This document shows, piece by piece, positions 18,047 to 27,910 of a stretch of 64,000 bases of DNA. The DNA comes from Verrucomicrobiia bacterium. Its GTDB lineage: Bacteria; Verrucomicrobiota; Verrucomicrobiia; Verrucomicrobiales; DEV007. The stretch is from the NCBI GenBank assembly GCA_030427505.1, contig JAUICH010000009.1, positions 124,001-188,000 of the forward strand. Reading direction: 5' to 3'. The notes below the pieces were generated by a model. It saw only the letters and a program-made list of their open reading frames with translations. It was not told where the DNA came from and made no database searches. Position 1 is the stretch's first letter; every line of letters starts with the position of its first letter. The position numbers and the translations under genes were made by a program.

Positions 18047-18485
18047 GAAATCTGAATCCAGCTTGTCCCGGCGAGAGCGCGAGATCATGCAGGTGCTGTT
18101 CGCCCAGAATGAAGCGACCGCCGCCGAAATTCGGGAACAACTCGTCAATCCACCCACCGGAAACGCGGTCCGGGCCACGCTGCAAATTCTAGAGAACAAA
18201 GGCCACATCGTCCGCGCCCGGAAAGTGGGACGGGAGTTTGTTTTCCAGCCGAAGGAAAACGCGCGGCAGGCCGGGCAGCGGGCCCTGAGCCAGGTTCTGG
18301 AAACCTTCTTCAACGGCTCGATCGCAACCGCTCTGGCGGCGCATCTCGCTAAGAATGGCGAAAACCTGAGCGAAGAAGATTTCTCCCGTTTGCAGGCCCT
18401 GATCGATGAGGAGCGCCGGTCCGCCCCCAAAGGCCCGGAAGACCACGCAAAGGGCTCTCCCGAAGCCACAGAGAAGAAAGCCTGA
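18042..18485 (+). CDS. blaI: BlaI/MecI/CopY-family repressor
   Basis: This protein has 147 residues. The winged-helix region is visible: LSRREREIMQVLFAQNEATAAEI, then NAVRATLQILENKGHIVRARKVGREFVFQP. Residues 85-125 form the dimerisation helices (SQVLETFFNGSIATALAAHLAKNGENLSEEDF). The last 20 residues are charged and probably flexible. In BlaI systems the repressor is inactivated by proteolysis after the BlaR1 sensor is triggered; a BlaR1-like gene follows 30 bases downstream. Two palindromes near its start support autoregulation. No beta-lactamase gene is in the window, so the regulated function is unknown. Confidence 0.92.
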   Translation: MKKSESSLSRREREIMQVLFAQNEATAAEIREQLVNPPTGNAVRATLQILENKGHIVRARKVGREFVFQPKENARQAGQRALSQVLETFFNGSIATALAAHLAKNGENLSEEDFSRLQALIDEERRSAPKGPEDHAKGSPEATEKKA

Positions 18486-18515
18486 CCTTACCCATTACCA
18501 AACCCCAGCAAGCCA

Positions 18516-21500
18516 ATGACCACAATCACCAACTGGATCACGGATCTCGTATCCACCGTTTCACACCTTCCCGGCCAGGCCTCCGCGGAGTGGCTGGTGG
18601 ACTGGACCCTGCGCACGGGAGGACTGTTCGCGGCCGGTCTGGCGGCCGTATTCTGGTTGCGGCGAAGAGCCTCGGCTGAGCTTCGCCATCACATTCTGTT
18701 CGCCGTGCTGGTGGCGGCAATCGCACTTCCCCTGGTGGCCCTGGTCGAATACCGGGTGCCGGTCTCCCCCGCCCCTCTTCCTCTGCCTCTGGGTGACAAC
18801 GTCTTGGAATCCCTCCCCGCCCATGCGGCGGAGCCCGCCGTGGCAAGCCCAGAGGTTCCGCAGACAACCGTCGAGACGGGCCCGGTAGAGGAACCAGCCC
18901 TTGAGATTATGGATACAGATGTAGAGGGGACGGGTATCCGTTTCCCCTCCTTGGCCCAATGGAGCCCGCCGGGCTGGCTCGCGATCGTCTGGGCAGGCGG
19001 GGTGGTGGTTCTGTCAGGGTACACCCTTCTCAGCCGGTTGCTGCTAATACGCATCAAACGGCGCGCTACTCCGCTGACGAAAGCCGCGTGGCTGGAAGAA
19101 CTGAACACGCTGAAGACACAGCTGGGAATTCGACGGGAAGTAAAACTGTACTGCTTCGCCGAGGAACAGCGTATCCCTCCTCTCACGGGCGGAACCGCGC
19201 GCCCCTGGATTGGGCTTCCAGCAAGATGTCCGGAGTGGAGCGAGGCGAGGCGGCGGGAGGTCCTGACGCATGAGCTGGCGCACATCCGGCGAAACGATTG
19301 CCTGACCGAAATCCTCTGCCAGGCCGCCTGCGCCCTGCAATGGTGGAATCCCCTGGTCTGGTGGGCCGTGGCTCGGCTGCGGGCGGAAAGGGAAAACGCC
19401 TGTGACGACATCGTGCTGCTGGAGGGAACTTCCGGCGTGGACTATGCGGAGACGATTCTAAACGCCTGCCGGGAAGTCCGGAGACCTTTTCTCCTGGCGA
19501 CAGCGCCGGGGATGGCGGAAGGAAGCCGCCTGGAGACCCGGCTGAAACGAATCCTGGACCGCACCATTGCCCGTGAGCCGGGACTTCGGCATCGCACATC
19601 GGCAGCCCTGATTCTCCTACCCTTCATAGTAAGCCTTCCCCTGGCGTGGTTCGGCTGGGCGGCGGAACGTAAACCGGCGGAACCCCTTTCCCCGGATCAA
19701 GCCATCGTTACGGGTGTGGTGGTTTCGGAAACGGGCGAACCCGTCTCTGGGATTCGAATCTACGAAACGGGCCACTATCACCAGGAAACGGTGACGGATA
19801 AGGAAGGAAACTTCATCTTTCCGCTTCCGGGAGCCAGCACGATCTACAAGGGGTTTATCGCGAGCAACGACGACAAGAGCCTCATGTCCTTCTGGCTCAT
19901 GGAAGACAACGACCCGGCCGCGCTTACCGCCAAAGCGGTTGTCAGATTCACCTTGAGTCCCAGCCAACAGGTAACCGCCACGGTCCTGGACCTGTCCGAT
20001 CAACCGGTGGTTGGAGCCACTGTGGGAGCCATATCCCAGTACAAAGTCATGGACGTCGCGGAGACGGGGCCCGAAGGGACCGCCGTTCTGCATATTCCAG
20101 CCGCGGCAAAGGTGAGCCATCTCTTTGCGCAAAAAGCAGGCTTGGGACTGGATTACTATGAATGTTACCGCACCAAGCCATGGAAAGATCTCACTCCGCT
20201 ACCGGACAAAGTGGACTTGCGGCTGGATGGGGCCGCCGTCGTGAAATTGAGAGTTCTGGACCCCAACGGAGAACCCCTCCCCGGAATCGAGATCGCTCCG
20301 TGGTACATTCAAAAGCCGGGCAAGAAATACGATCTGAACTTCGCGATGACCCACCCGCTGACCGGAACGAAACGCGTCACGGATGCCAAAGGCGTCGCCA
20401 CCTTCGACTATCTGCCCGAAAGCGTCGTCAATGGCGTCGCCCTGACCTACACGGGCCAGGAGTACTTCCAGCCAGTTGACGCCAGATGGAACCCCTCTTC
20501 GTCCGGAGCCATCTTGGAAACCACGCTCTACCCCCAGGTACCGCTCGAAGGGGTGGTTGTGCGGGCAGCGGATGGCAAACCGGCTCCGGGCATTCTGCTG
20601 CAAATCGAAGGCCGTGGGAACACAAGCCAATACTACAGAGGAAGGGTCCGGACGGACGCCAAAGGCCGGTTTTCCGCGAAAGTGTATCCGGAGCAGAGCT
20701 ACCTGATTGCGGTGACGGATCCCACGTGGGCGGCCAAGAGCATCCAGGGACTGGCCGTGCATGAGGGCGATGTGGTGGACGGACTGCGGCTGGAGATCGG
20801 ACCAGGCACGCTGCTTCACGGAGTGACGCGGGCCATTGATGAGACACCTCTGCCTCACCATATCGTGACGGTTGTGGAACAAGGCGCCAAGATTGATCCG
20901 AATAAACTGAAACAATACAGCGATCCGCCGGAGGGCGCGCATCGGGAGCAGCTGGTCCGGTGGACGGAGAGCGACGAGAACGGCCGCTATGAAATACGGT
21001 TGGGACCGGGGGAATACGAAATAGGCGGCAGTTTCGACGAGCGTTTCCTTCCTCTCACCGTGGCCGGTGAAGCAGAGATCCAGCGAGACACTACCTTTGC
21101 CGGGGAAGCGGAACCGGAAAGCCTGCCGCTGAAGTTTGCCCGCGTGGAGAGGGAACCGTCTGACATGACCTCCCCCATGATCCTGGAAGACAGCAATGGG
21201 AATAGCCTGCCTGTAAATGTCAGAAACAATGCCATCCTCACGCAACGGCATCTAAGCGGAGCGGAACTGAAGATGAACGGCGAACAGGCATCCATCGTCC
21301 TGACCCTGACGGAAACCGGAGCCACCCGGCTCAGGCAGGCGACGGAAGCCTTGCAGGGAGAACCCATCGCCATCGTCATCGACGGGGTCCTCGTCTCCGC
21401 CCCCGTGGTGCATGGAACGCTCGGCAGCCCGGTGAGTATCAGCGGTAACTTTTCCCGGGAATGGGCGGAACGCGTGGTCAGCCAACTGAATGCCGCCGCG

Positions 21501-21908
21501 CGGGCAAAGGAAAAAACCGCCCACTTCGAACCCCATCCGGAAACGAGAACGCGACAGATGGCCCACGGGCAGGCGGAATTCTACATCGAGGAATCGCCTC
21601 TGGTAGGCGGACACATGCAACTGGCGGAGTGGGGCGGACGGACGGGGGTGGGGTTTTCAATCTCGGACAAACCGGACAATCTGAATCCGTATGGATTGTG
21701 GTCCGAATACATGGGGACGCAAGGTGACGTAGACTTTCACCGGGTGAAGGTGACGCTGCCGGAGACGGAAGAGAAGGGCGAGTCGTTTGAGACCGAGATC
21801 GCCTATCGTGGGGAAGACCTGGTGATCTGGGAGGGAGACAAATACTGCATCGGAATCCGGCCGGTGGCGGTGGGAGAAAAGCGGCGTCAAATAGCTGGCG
21901 GGAGGTAA
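18516..21908 (+). CDS. BlaR1-like M56 metallopeptidase with carboxypeptidase-regulatory repeats and SecD-like domain
   Basis: This protein has 1130 residues, about twice a normal BlaR1. Membrane helices lie near residues 30-50, 55-72, 155-175 and 360-380. The cytoplasmic M56 peptidase carries the zinc motif HELAH near residue 252, followed by ENACDDIVL. After the last helix come several carboxypeptidase-regulatory/CNA-B-like beta domains (VVVSETGEPVSGIRIYET, DLSDQPVVGATV, VLDPNGEPLPGIEIAPW). Residues about 905-990 (GAELKMNGEQASIVLTLTE, then IVIDGVLVSAPVV) resemble the SecD/SecDF P1 head domain. I see no penicillin-binding sensor domain, so the signal is probably not a beta-lactam. BlaI is the expected partner. 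This architecture is known from PVC genomes but its ligand is unknown. Confidence 0.88.
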   Translation: MTTITNWITDLVSTVSHLPGQASAEWLVDWTLRTGGLFAAGLAAVFWLRRRASAELRHHILFAVLVAAIALPLVALVEYRVPVSPAPLPLPLGDNVLESLPAHAAEPAVASPEVPQTTVETGPVEEPALEIMDTDVEGTGIRFPSLAQWSPPGWLAIVWAGGVVVLSGYTLLSRLLLIRIKRRATPLTKAAWLEELNTLKTQLGIRREVKLYCFAEEQRIPPLTGGTARPWIGLPARCPEWSEARRREVLTHELAHIRRNDCLTEILCQAACALQWWNPLVWWAVARLRAERENACDDIVLLEGTSGVDYAETILNACREVRRPFLLATAPGMAEGSRLETRLKRILDRTIAREPGLRHRTSAALILLPFIVSLPLAWFGWAAERKPAEPLSPDQAIVTGVVVSETGEPVSGIRIYETGHYHQETVTDKEGNFIFPLPGASTIYKGFIASNDDKSLMSFWLMEDNDPAALTAKAVVRFTLSPSQQVTATVLDLSDQPVVGATVGAISQYKVMDVAETGPEGTAVLHIPAAAKVSHLFAQKAGLGLDYYECYRTKPWKDLTPLPDKVDLRLDGAAVVKLRVLDPNGEPLPGIEIAPWYIQKPGKKYDLNFAMTHPLTGTKRVTDAKGVATFDYLPESVVNGVALTYTGQEYFQPVDARWNPSSSGAILETTLYPQVPLEGVVVRAADGKPAPGILLQIEGRGNTSQYYRGRVRTDAKGRFSAKVYPEQSYLIAVTDPTWAAKSIQGLAVHEGDVVDGLRLEIGPGTLLHGVTRAIDETPLPHHIVTVVEQGAKIDPNKLKQYSDPPEGAHREQLVRWTESDENGRYEIRLGPGEYEIGGSFDERFLPLTVAGEAEIQRDTTFAGEAEPESLPLKFARVEREPSDMTSPMILEDSNGNSLPVNVRNNAILTQRHLSGAELKMNGEQASIVLTLTETGATRLRQATEALQGEPIAIVIDGVLVSAPVVHGTLGSPVSISGNFSREWAERVVSQLNAAARAKEKTAHFEPHPETRTRQMAHGQAEFYIEESPLVGGHMQLAEWGGRTGVGFSISDKPDNLNPYGLWSEYMGTQGDVDFHRVKVTLPETEEKGESFETEIAYRGEDLVIWEGDKYCIGIRPVAVGEKRRQIAGGR

Positions 21909-21932
21909 GCCTTTCCCTCCCCCACCGTCCTG

Positions 21933-23192
21933 CTACTCGTAGAACCGCCCCAGATGGTCCAGGATGGCCTGCCTTAGCTCCGTGGGGTCGGCTACATCTC
22001 CCTGGAAAGTTTTCAGGACTTCACCGCCCGGGGCGATGAGAAGCGTAAACGGCAGGCTGCCGTCCCAGCCGTTGCCAATGGCCTGGATGAGAGCTTCGTC
22101 GCTTTCGCCCTCGAAGAGGTAATTATTCGTCGTGCGGCCCTCGGCCTGAACGCTCTTTTCGGTGCGGTCAGGCATGGCGGCGTGGACCTTGGTCAAGAAG
22201 CGGAGCGCGCTTTCCTTCTTCTCCACGGCATCTGTTGAAATGCTGACGAACTCAAAGCCCCGGGTCTCAAACTGGCGCCCGACTTCGACGAGGTCAGGAA
22301 ACTCCACCATGCAGGGAGCACAGAAGGTGGCCCAGAGGTTGATCAGGCGGACCTTGTCCGTGTCGTTCGCAAGGAGCTTTTTCACACCCTCCGCATCGAC
22401 CAGGTCCAGGGTGACGGGCTTTTTCTCAAATTCCTCGTTGTACTTCGTAACGAGGTCGCGCTTGTAAGCCCACTTGGTGGAGCAGCCGAAGAACCGGGTG
22501 GTTTCCACGGGCACGGGCTGCCCGGCTAGAAGGGCATCGATAGCGTTACGGGCATCCTGGGATTTCACGAGCGCGGGGTCCGCATACTTGGAGTCGTCAA
22601 TCCGGCCCTGGTAGCGAAGTTTCCGGTCTTTATCGAAAATGAAGATATGAGGCGTAGCCATGGCGCCATAAGCCATCGATGTCGCCTGGGTCTCCCCGTC
22701 GTAGAGATAGGGAAAATTAAAGCCCTGCTCCTTCGCGTGCAGCTTCATCTCCTCCAGCGTGTCGCCATACATGGAATACCCGAGTTCGTTAAGCCGGATG
22801 GAAAGCGGATCGTTTGGCGAAATGGCGACCAGTTGGAAACTCTTGTCCTTGTAGTCATTCACCATCTGAATGACCCGCTGCTCCGCCGCCTGGGCGGAAG
22901 GACAATGGTTGCAGGTGAAAAGAACGGCCAGGACATCGGCCCCGGCGTAATCGGCCAGGGAGTGATCTTTCCCATCCACGCCCGGAAGGGTGAAGTCCGG
23001 CGCGGCGGCGCCGGTTTCCAACGGCTTCACCCCTTCTGGCGGCGGAGGCGGCGCGGCCTCGGTGCTGGCCGGGCGAAAGGGAAAAAGACCGCAGAAGACG
23101 TTCACGGCCAGGGCGCAGACAACGGTCATCGCAATGCCCCCGATCGAACTGAAGGCATAGTGGCGGGACCAGGGAGTGGAAAAGGTTTTCAT
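21933..23192 (-). CDS. Membrane-anchored tandem thioredoxin-fold protein
   Basis: This protein has 419 residues. An N-terminal membrane anchor (GGIAMTVVCALAVNVFCGLF) and a Pro-rich linker are followed by two thioredoxin-fold modules. The first is AhpC/TSA-like (APDFTLPGVDGKDHSLADYAG) with CNHC in place of CGPC. The second is TlpA-like with CAPC (INLWATFCAPCMVEFPDL). Both should face the periplasm. Domains of the first type are usually followed in PVC proteins by other redox domains. Thiol-disulfide exchange is likely; substrates are unknown. The gene converges with the BlaR1-like gene, with a 24-base gap. Confidence 0.87.
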   Translation of the reverse strand: MKTFSTPWSRHYAFSSIGGIAMTVVCALAVNVFCGLFPFRPASTEAAPPPPPEGVKPLETGAAAPDFTLPGVDGKDHSLADYAGADVLAVLFTCNHCPSAQAAEQRVIQMVNDYKDKSFQLVAISPNDPLSIRLNELGYSMYGDTLEEMKLHAKEQGFNFPYLYDGETQATSMAYGAMATPHIFIFDKDRKLRYQGRIDDSKYADPALVKSQDARNAIDALLAGQPVPVETTRFFGCSTKWAYKRDLVTKYNEEFEKKPVTLDLVDAEGVKKLLANDTDKVRLINLWATFCAPCMVEFPDLVEVGRQFETRGFEFVSISTDAVEKKESALRFLTKVHAAMPDRTEKSVQAEGRTTNNYLFEGESDEALIQAIGNGWDGSLPFTLLIAPGGEVLKTFQGDVADPTELRQAILDHLGRFYE

Positions 23193-23481
23193 GGTATCGA
23201 GCCAAGTGGGTTTTTCTGGGCGTTCAGAAAAGCTTAGCGGGGGTTCCGCGGATTACCAGCGGGTTTAAGCTGGCGCAATTCGGGACCGGAAAGACGAAAG
23301 GAACTTCGCTTTTCCGCCTCACGAAAAAGAGGAATCAAATCCACGTATCCGGACAAAGTGGAATTAAGCTCGATACCGGCGCGGCCCTGGCGAAGCTTCA
23401 GCGCGGCTCCCTTAATAAGCACTATCTCTCTACATCATCCCCGGTAGTGCCCAGAGCATCAGCGGCACTCGCGCTCTTCGA

Positions 23482-23715
23482 TCACGGCAGCTCCGGGTGG
23501 AGTTCGTGGCGATGTTCCCAACGGTCTTCCATGCGGTGCTCCACCCTGTTTTCCACGCGGTCAAAGTGATCGAAAAACTGATAGAGGTGTTCGGATACGT
23601 GATCGTGAAACCGCCGCGCGGGAGAGCGGCAGGAAGTAAGGAAAGCCACCGGAATTAGAAAGAGGAGTCCCAGGGCAATGGGTCCGGGTAGGCGGCGGTG
23701 AAATTTGGTGTTCAT
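23482..23715 (-). CDS. Small putative lipoprotein
   Basis: This protein has 77 residues from the ATG at 23715. Residues 1-30 form a lipoprotein signal (LGLLFLIPVAFLTSC) with lipobox LTSC. The mature part is short and very rich in His, Arg, Glu and Asp (ENRVEHRMEDRWEHRHELH). Its many His residues could bind metal, but this is inference. A longer start at 23772 would give an implausible signal peptide. The 290 bases to its 3' side and the 262 bases between it and the next gene hold nothing recognisable. Confidence 0.55.
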   Translation of the reverse strand: MNTKFHRRLPGPIALGLLFLIPVAFLTSCRSPARRFHDHVSEHLYQFFDHFDRVENRVEHRMEDRWEHRHELHPELP

Positions 23716-23977
23716 GTCAGGAGTGCTGATCTCTGCGATTTGAATCCAGCGGTAGCGGTTCCGCCACCACAAAGGTATCAGAATGCGGAGGCGCTGTGTA
23801 AAGGACCTCGTGAATTTTTCGTTTTCAAGCGTGAATGCCAGCCCAGCGGACTGGAGGCGGCCGCACCCTTTGCAGGCGGCGGAGGCATGAAAATTTTATT
23901 GTTGTATTTTGAGTACAAGTTTAAGTCCGGTTGTCTATGAATTTTGGCGAATAGATCCTCACCCCCCTCCTTTTCCC

Positions 23978-24634
23978 ATGACTTACTTCTCCTTCTTCTT
24001 CCCAGCGCGCCGGCAAGGGCTCGCTCTTTGCCGCGGTTTTCTCCTGGTGACCATGCTTTGGTTTTGCCCGGCCGCTCCGGCGGAAGAGACGGCGAGTACA
24101 GCCAAAGTCGAAAAGACAGCCGAAGCCAATACGGCTGGCGGAAGGGCCGATCTGCCCGCCACGGTGGAGGAAGCGCGGAGCCGGGCACGGTGGCTGCACG
24201 AAACCATCCATGGCGCGCTGCAAGTGATGCACCGGGATTTTTTCGGGGACGACGAAACGCTGAACCTGCCCTCTCAGTCGCTGGAGGATGTATTCCGGGA
24301 GCTGGCGCGGAGCTGGAGCGTGGAAGTGCGCTGGCTCGGGGTAAATGCCACAAAGAGCGTGGACCACGAGCCACAAGACCAGTTCGAACGGGACGCGGCG
24401 AAGGCGCTGCTAACGGGCAAGCCGGAGTATGAAGGGCTGGAACGGAACCACTACCGGTACGTAGGGGCTATCCGGATTCAGAACGAATGTCTGAAGTGCC
24501 ATGTGCCGCACCGCATGAGCCTGGAAGACCGGGTAGCGGGCCTGGCGATCACCATGCCGTTGAAACGGGTGCTGGAGGCTAGTCCGGCTGCCGGGGAAGC
24601 CTCGCCACCAGAGGCCACGCCGGAGACGCGTTGA
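23978..24634 (+). CDS. Exported DUF3365-type protein with single CxxCH haem motif
   Basis: This protein has 218 residues from the chosen ATG. A signal peptide (FLLVTMLWFCPAAPAEE) is followed by a helical sensor-like region and then YVGAIRIQNECLKCHVPHR near residue 170. CLKCH is a covalent haem-attachment motif. The pattern of a helical domain ending in a haem motif after an ALLTGKPEYEGL-like segment fits the DUF3365/Tll0287 family, whose members sense or carry redox signals. The annotated start replaces an upstream one that would precede the signal peptide. No cytochrome-maturation genes are nearby. Confidence 0.7.
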   Translation: MTYFSFFFPARRQGLALCRGFLLVTMLWFCPAAPAEETASTAKVEKTAEANTAGGRADLPATVEEARSRARWLHETIHGALQVMHRDFFGDDETLNLPSQSLEDVFRELARSWSVEVRWLGVNATKSVDHEPQDQFERDAAKALLTGKPEYEGLERNHYRYVGAIRIQNECLKCHVPHRMSLEDRVAGLAITMPLKRVLEASPAAGEASPPEATPETR

Positions 24635-24825
24635 GAGTTGGCGGATACGGTGGGTCTTATCTCTCTCCCCTTTCCTGACCGTTCAGGCCCGAATGTCCCC
24701 GTGAGGGAAGGAGGCGCCGGAAATCGCCCCGGCATGGGTGGCCGATCCGCCTCTTTCGTCGAGATCAAGACCGGACAACTTCATTCTCTGGGTGAGTCCG
24801 GAGCGACAAAGGACAAGCGACGCTT

Positions 24826-27336
24826 TCACGACTCATCGCGCACCGCGGTGTAGGAGAAGCGGACCGGATCGGAGAGGCTGATCTCTTTCTCCGGCGTAAT
24901 GGTCACGCCAAACGTGAAGGTGGCGCGACTCTTGGTGGGATCCAGATCGATAAGGTCGCCGGTTTTGGTGTCGAGTAACGTATCGGCGTTGTCGATCTTA
25001 TAGGTGATTTGAACACCGATGTTTCCCTCATCATCTTTCGAAAAAGTATAACTTATACTTTGCTTCCCACCCATGGTGCCGACCGTTCCGTCTGGCAGCT
25101 TGATCGGTCCGTCAAAAGCGAGGCAGCCTTTCTCGATTCCGGCCAGGAGGCCCTGATGGATATTGTCCGAAATAAAGAGGAGGAGGTCTGGATCATGATC
25201 TTCGCCAAGGAGTTCCTTGAGTTGATCGATCCCGGCTTCGCGGCGAATGTTCTGAATTTCAGTATCCAGACTGTTCCAGTCTTGCCGATTGACCAGGTCT
25301 ATCGGCCCTCTTCCATCGTCAAAATCGGTTCTGTAAGTGGCGCGGCCCAGATCGCGCCAGAAAGAACCAACCACGCCCGTGGATTCGTCGTCCAACATTT
25401 GAGGCACCAGTTCCCGGTCCTCGTCGATACCAGACTGGATGTGCCGTTGCAGGATGTCCTGAAACGATTTCGGCGCCAGGCCCGAGGTATAGCGGACGCC
25501 CGTGGGCTCCACCGTCATACCATAGACCTCCCGCAGCATGGTTTTCTGCGAATCGGAAAGACTCTCTGCCGTGTATTCCGTTTCGTCTGGCAGGGGCGGA
25601 AGACTGACGTCGCGGCTCTTGAGCTCTTGTTCGATGTTGTCTTTGAGTAGCTGAAGATCGATCGCGGCGGTGAAGAATTTCGGGCCCTGGACCTTGTCGG
25701 CATTCAGGGCGGAGTTGGCCACGTCCTGCATGCCACCGATGAGGGCGCGCATCTCCGGCGTGTTCATGACGCCATACAGTTGGATCAGCTTCTCGCCGGA
25801 AAGCGACTCCATGTAGTCGTCCAGAAGATCGTAGCGGAGACGCATGAGATCGTCGCTACCTTCTATCTTGTCTCCCGTGGCGGTGTAGGTTTCCAGCACC
25901 CGGTTGGAGACCGCGGTGAACTCGTCCAGGCTTTTCAGCATGTCTTCGGGTTTCCCGTCGATGCCATGCTTAAAAACCTGGTCGAGCACTTTGTCGTATT
26001 CCTTGACGGCGGTTTCGCGCCGGGTCTTGCCTTCTGTCTCCATCGCCTTATCAAGACCGTGAATGTCCAGAGCCTTCAGAGCGCCCCGCAACGCGCCGAA
26101 CTGGGGGGTGGAGAGGTCCGTCAGGGTCATCTGACCTGAGTCGAGCAGCTCGTCCAGGTGACCCAGGACCTGGGCATACGCCTGATCCACCTTTCCGCTG
26201 ACGGGGAGACCGAATTTGTCGGAATGATCCGTCAGTTCCTTGAGAGCTTTTTGAAACTCGATGACTTCCTTGGCAAAGGTAGTTGGCGAATAGACCGGGC
26301 CGGAGCGGTCCTCCATGGGGTTGAGGGAATGCGAGGTCAGCTTCTCCGCCAGCTTGAGAACCTTGATCTGTGCCTTCTCGGCGCGCATCTCCACCTGATC
26401 GGACACCAGCTTCTTCGCCCCGGAAACCTGTTTCTCGGAAGAATACACCGGACCGGAATCGACGAGCGACTTCAGCATGTCCGGTGGCATGCTTTCCATA
26501 AACTTTCCGGCCCGGTCCGGCTCGTCCCCGATGGCATGCTGCAAAGCTTCTTTCAGCAGCCCGGCCTTAAATTTCGCAAACTCTTTCGGGCTGTCCTTTT
26601 TGCTAGGACCATGCTTTTCGGCCAGTTCGGTCGCCTGACGGTCCAGGGTTTCAAAAAGTGTGCCCAGCTTGGACCGGTCTCCCCCTATGTCCAAGTGATC
26701 GATAATCTTGTCGATGGTGCCGCCCAGCTTGCCGTCGACCTGGCCTTTGATCTCTATGTCTATACTCCTGACCCTCAATAACTGCTCGGTATCCACCTTT
26801 CCGGATATGAGCTTCAGAGAGACGCCTTCGAGAGACTTGGGATCGAGACCTCCTTCGCTCATGGCCGTCACGACGCCCATCTTCAGAGTGGCGAGCTGGT
26901 CCTGGGACAACAGGGAGAGCTTCAACTCAAGCTGCGCACTGAAGGTCTTCCCGTAGCTGACGCCCTGGTCAATCATGGGTTCGGCCTTTTCAAACAGTTT
27001 GCTGAGAGCGGTCTGGATCTGAGCTTTTCCTTCGGGAGTGGTGGAATCGAGCTTGGAGATCGTTCCCAGGGTCTCGGAAAGCTGCTCGCTGAAGTCGTGA
27101 AGAGACTGGCGAGCCTTGCTCTCCGCGCGCACCCCGGAGGGACTGATCCAGTTGAGAAAACGCGAGCCCAGCGACGGCGGCTCGCCCAGGACCGGAGGGC
27201 TCTTCGTGCGGGGATGGGTAGGCGTCTCGCCGACGGTCACTTCACGTTCGCCAAACTTGCCGATCGGAGAATGTCCGAAGTCCGTGCTGAGATTGATATG
27301 GGGCTTGGGCGCTCCCTGGACGATTGGCTCGGACAT
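24826..27336 (-). CDS. Large protein, candidate type III effector A
   Basis: This protein has 836 residues from the ATG chosen by alignment with the paralogue at 28795-31722. Both begin MS-E/Q-PIVQGAP and share long blocks throughout, such as FLNWI, SPSGVRA, KARQSLHD, DKIEGSDDLMRLRY, MNTPEMRALIGGMQDVAN and KFFTAAIDL. The first 60 residues are Ser/Thr/Pro/Gly-rich and probably disordered, as for type III signals. The middle is largely helical, and the last 200 residues are beta-rich with LLLFISDN and TFTFGVTITPEKE. No signal peptide, membrane segment or catalytic motif is visible. A CesT-type chaperone gene lies 574 bases upstream on the same strand. I do not recognise the domain family; delivery by a type III system is inferred from the chaperone. 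Confidence 0.8.
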   Translation of the reverse strand: MSEPIVQGAPKPHINLSTDFGHSPIGKFGEREVTVGETPTHPRTKSPPVLGEPPSLGSRFLNWISPSGVRAESKARQSLHDFSEQLSETLGTISKLDSTTPEGKAQIQTALSKLFEKAEPMIDQGVSYGKTFSAQLELKLSLLSQDQLATLKMGVVTAMSEGGLDPKSLEGVSLKLISGKVDTEQLLRVRSIDIEIKGQVDGKLGGTIDKIIDHLDIGGDRSKLGTLFETLDRQATELAEKHGPSKKDSPKEFAKFKAGLLKEALQHAIGDEPDRAGKFMESMPPDMLKSLVDSGPVYSSEKQVSGAKKLVSDQVEMRAEKAQIKVLKLAEKLTSHSLNPMEDRSGPVYSPTTFAKEVIEFQKALKELTDHSDKFGLPVSGKVDQAYAQVLGHLDELLDSGQMTLTDLSTPQFGALRGALKALDIHGLDKAMETEGKTRRETAVKEYDKVLDQVFKHGIDGKPEDMLKSLDEFTAVSNRVLETYTATGDKIEGSDDLMRLRYDLLDDYMESLSGEKLIQLYGVMNTPEMRALIGGMQDVANSALNADKVQGPKFFTAAIDLQLLKDNIEQELKSRDVSLPPLPDETEYTAESLSDSQKTMLREVYGMTVEPTGVRYTSGLAPKSFQDILQRHIQSGIDEDRELVPQMLDDESTGVVGSFWRDLGRATYRTDFDDGRGPIDLVNRQDWNSLDTEIQNIRREAGIDQLKELLGEDHDPDLLLFISDNIHQGLLAGIEKGCLAFDGPIKLPDGTVGTMGGKQSISYTFSKDDEGNIGVQITYKIDNADTLLDTKTGDLIDLDPTKSRATFTFGVTITPEKEISLSDPVRFSYTAVRDES

Positions 27337-27910
27337 CGCGATGGTTAGGCAAGTGATTGGAAGACGGGCCGCGCGTGGCGGCGTGGAACATGGCTGACGG
27401 CGCCCGACAATTGGCTCAGTTGAGCGATGCGGAAAACCTCCGCCGGACAGAACCATGCGAAACCAAACGCCCCGCGCCCCTGCCGATTGTAGTCTTTCCT
27501 AGACTCTACTGTACGTGTCGAAACTCAAAGTAAAAATAGGCACAGACAGAAGACCCGGCCAGTGACAAGGCTGTAAAAAAGCGGGCCGCGGGGGAGCCCT
27601 CTCAGTAAGACTGAGTCAGTGCTTGAAAACCCTCCGCATTTTACAAAGCCAGTTTCCCAGCCGGACTACGCCCGCAACACACTACGGCATTTCCGGGTGA
27701 AGTTCGCCGCGATGCTCCCCGCGATCTTCCACTCAGTCAAATTGGCCGATGAACTGGTGGAAGTGCCCGGCCACGCAATCGTGGAAGCGTTGCGCGGGCA
27801 AGCGGCGGGAGAAGCTTCAAACCAGACGAGCCAGCCGGGGAATGGAAAAGCGCAAACTCGTGTTCACGCCGACGTGGCTTCCTGTCTGGACCCATTTACA
27901 AACTAAGGGC
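27337..27910. other. 574-base gap between effector A and chaperone genes
   Basis: No gene is supported here. Plus-strand ORFs at 27619 and 27749 have no recognisable similarity, mutually inconsistent frames and poor starts. No clear terminator, TIR or palindrome is visible, although the sequence near 27700-27880 has coding-like composition and might be a decayed gene. Confidence 0.5.

Noticed and set aside
23909-23977. Upstream start for the haem-motif protein
   Set aside because: It would add residues before a clear signal peptide.
27619-27906. Possible transposase fragment in the gap
   Set aside because: No transposase motif is visible in any frame; I cannot support a call.
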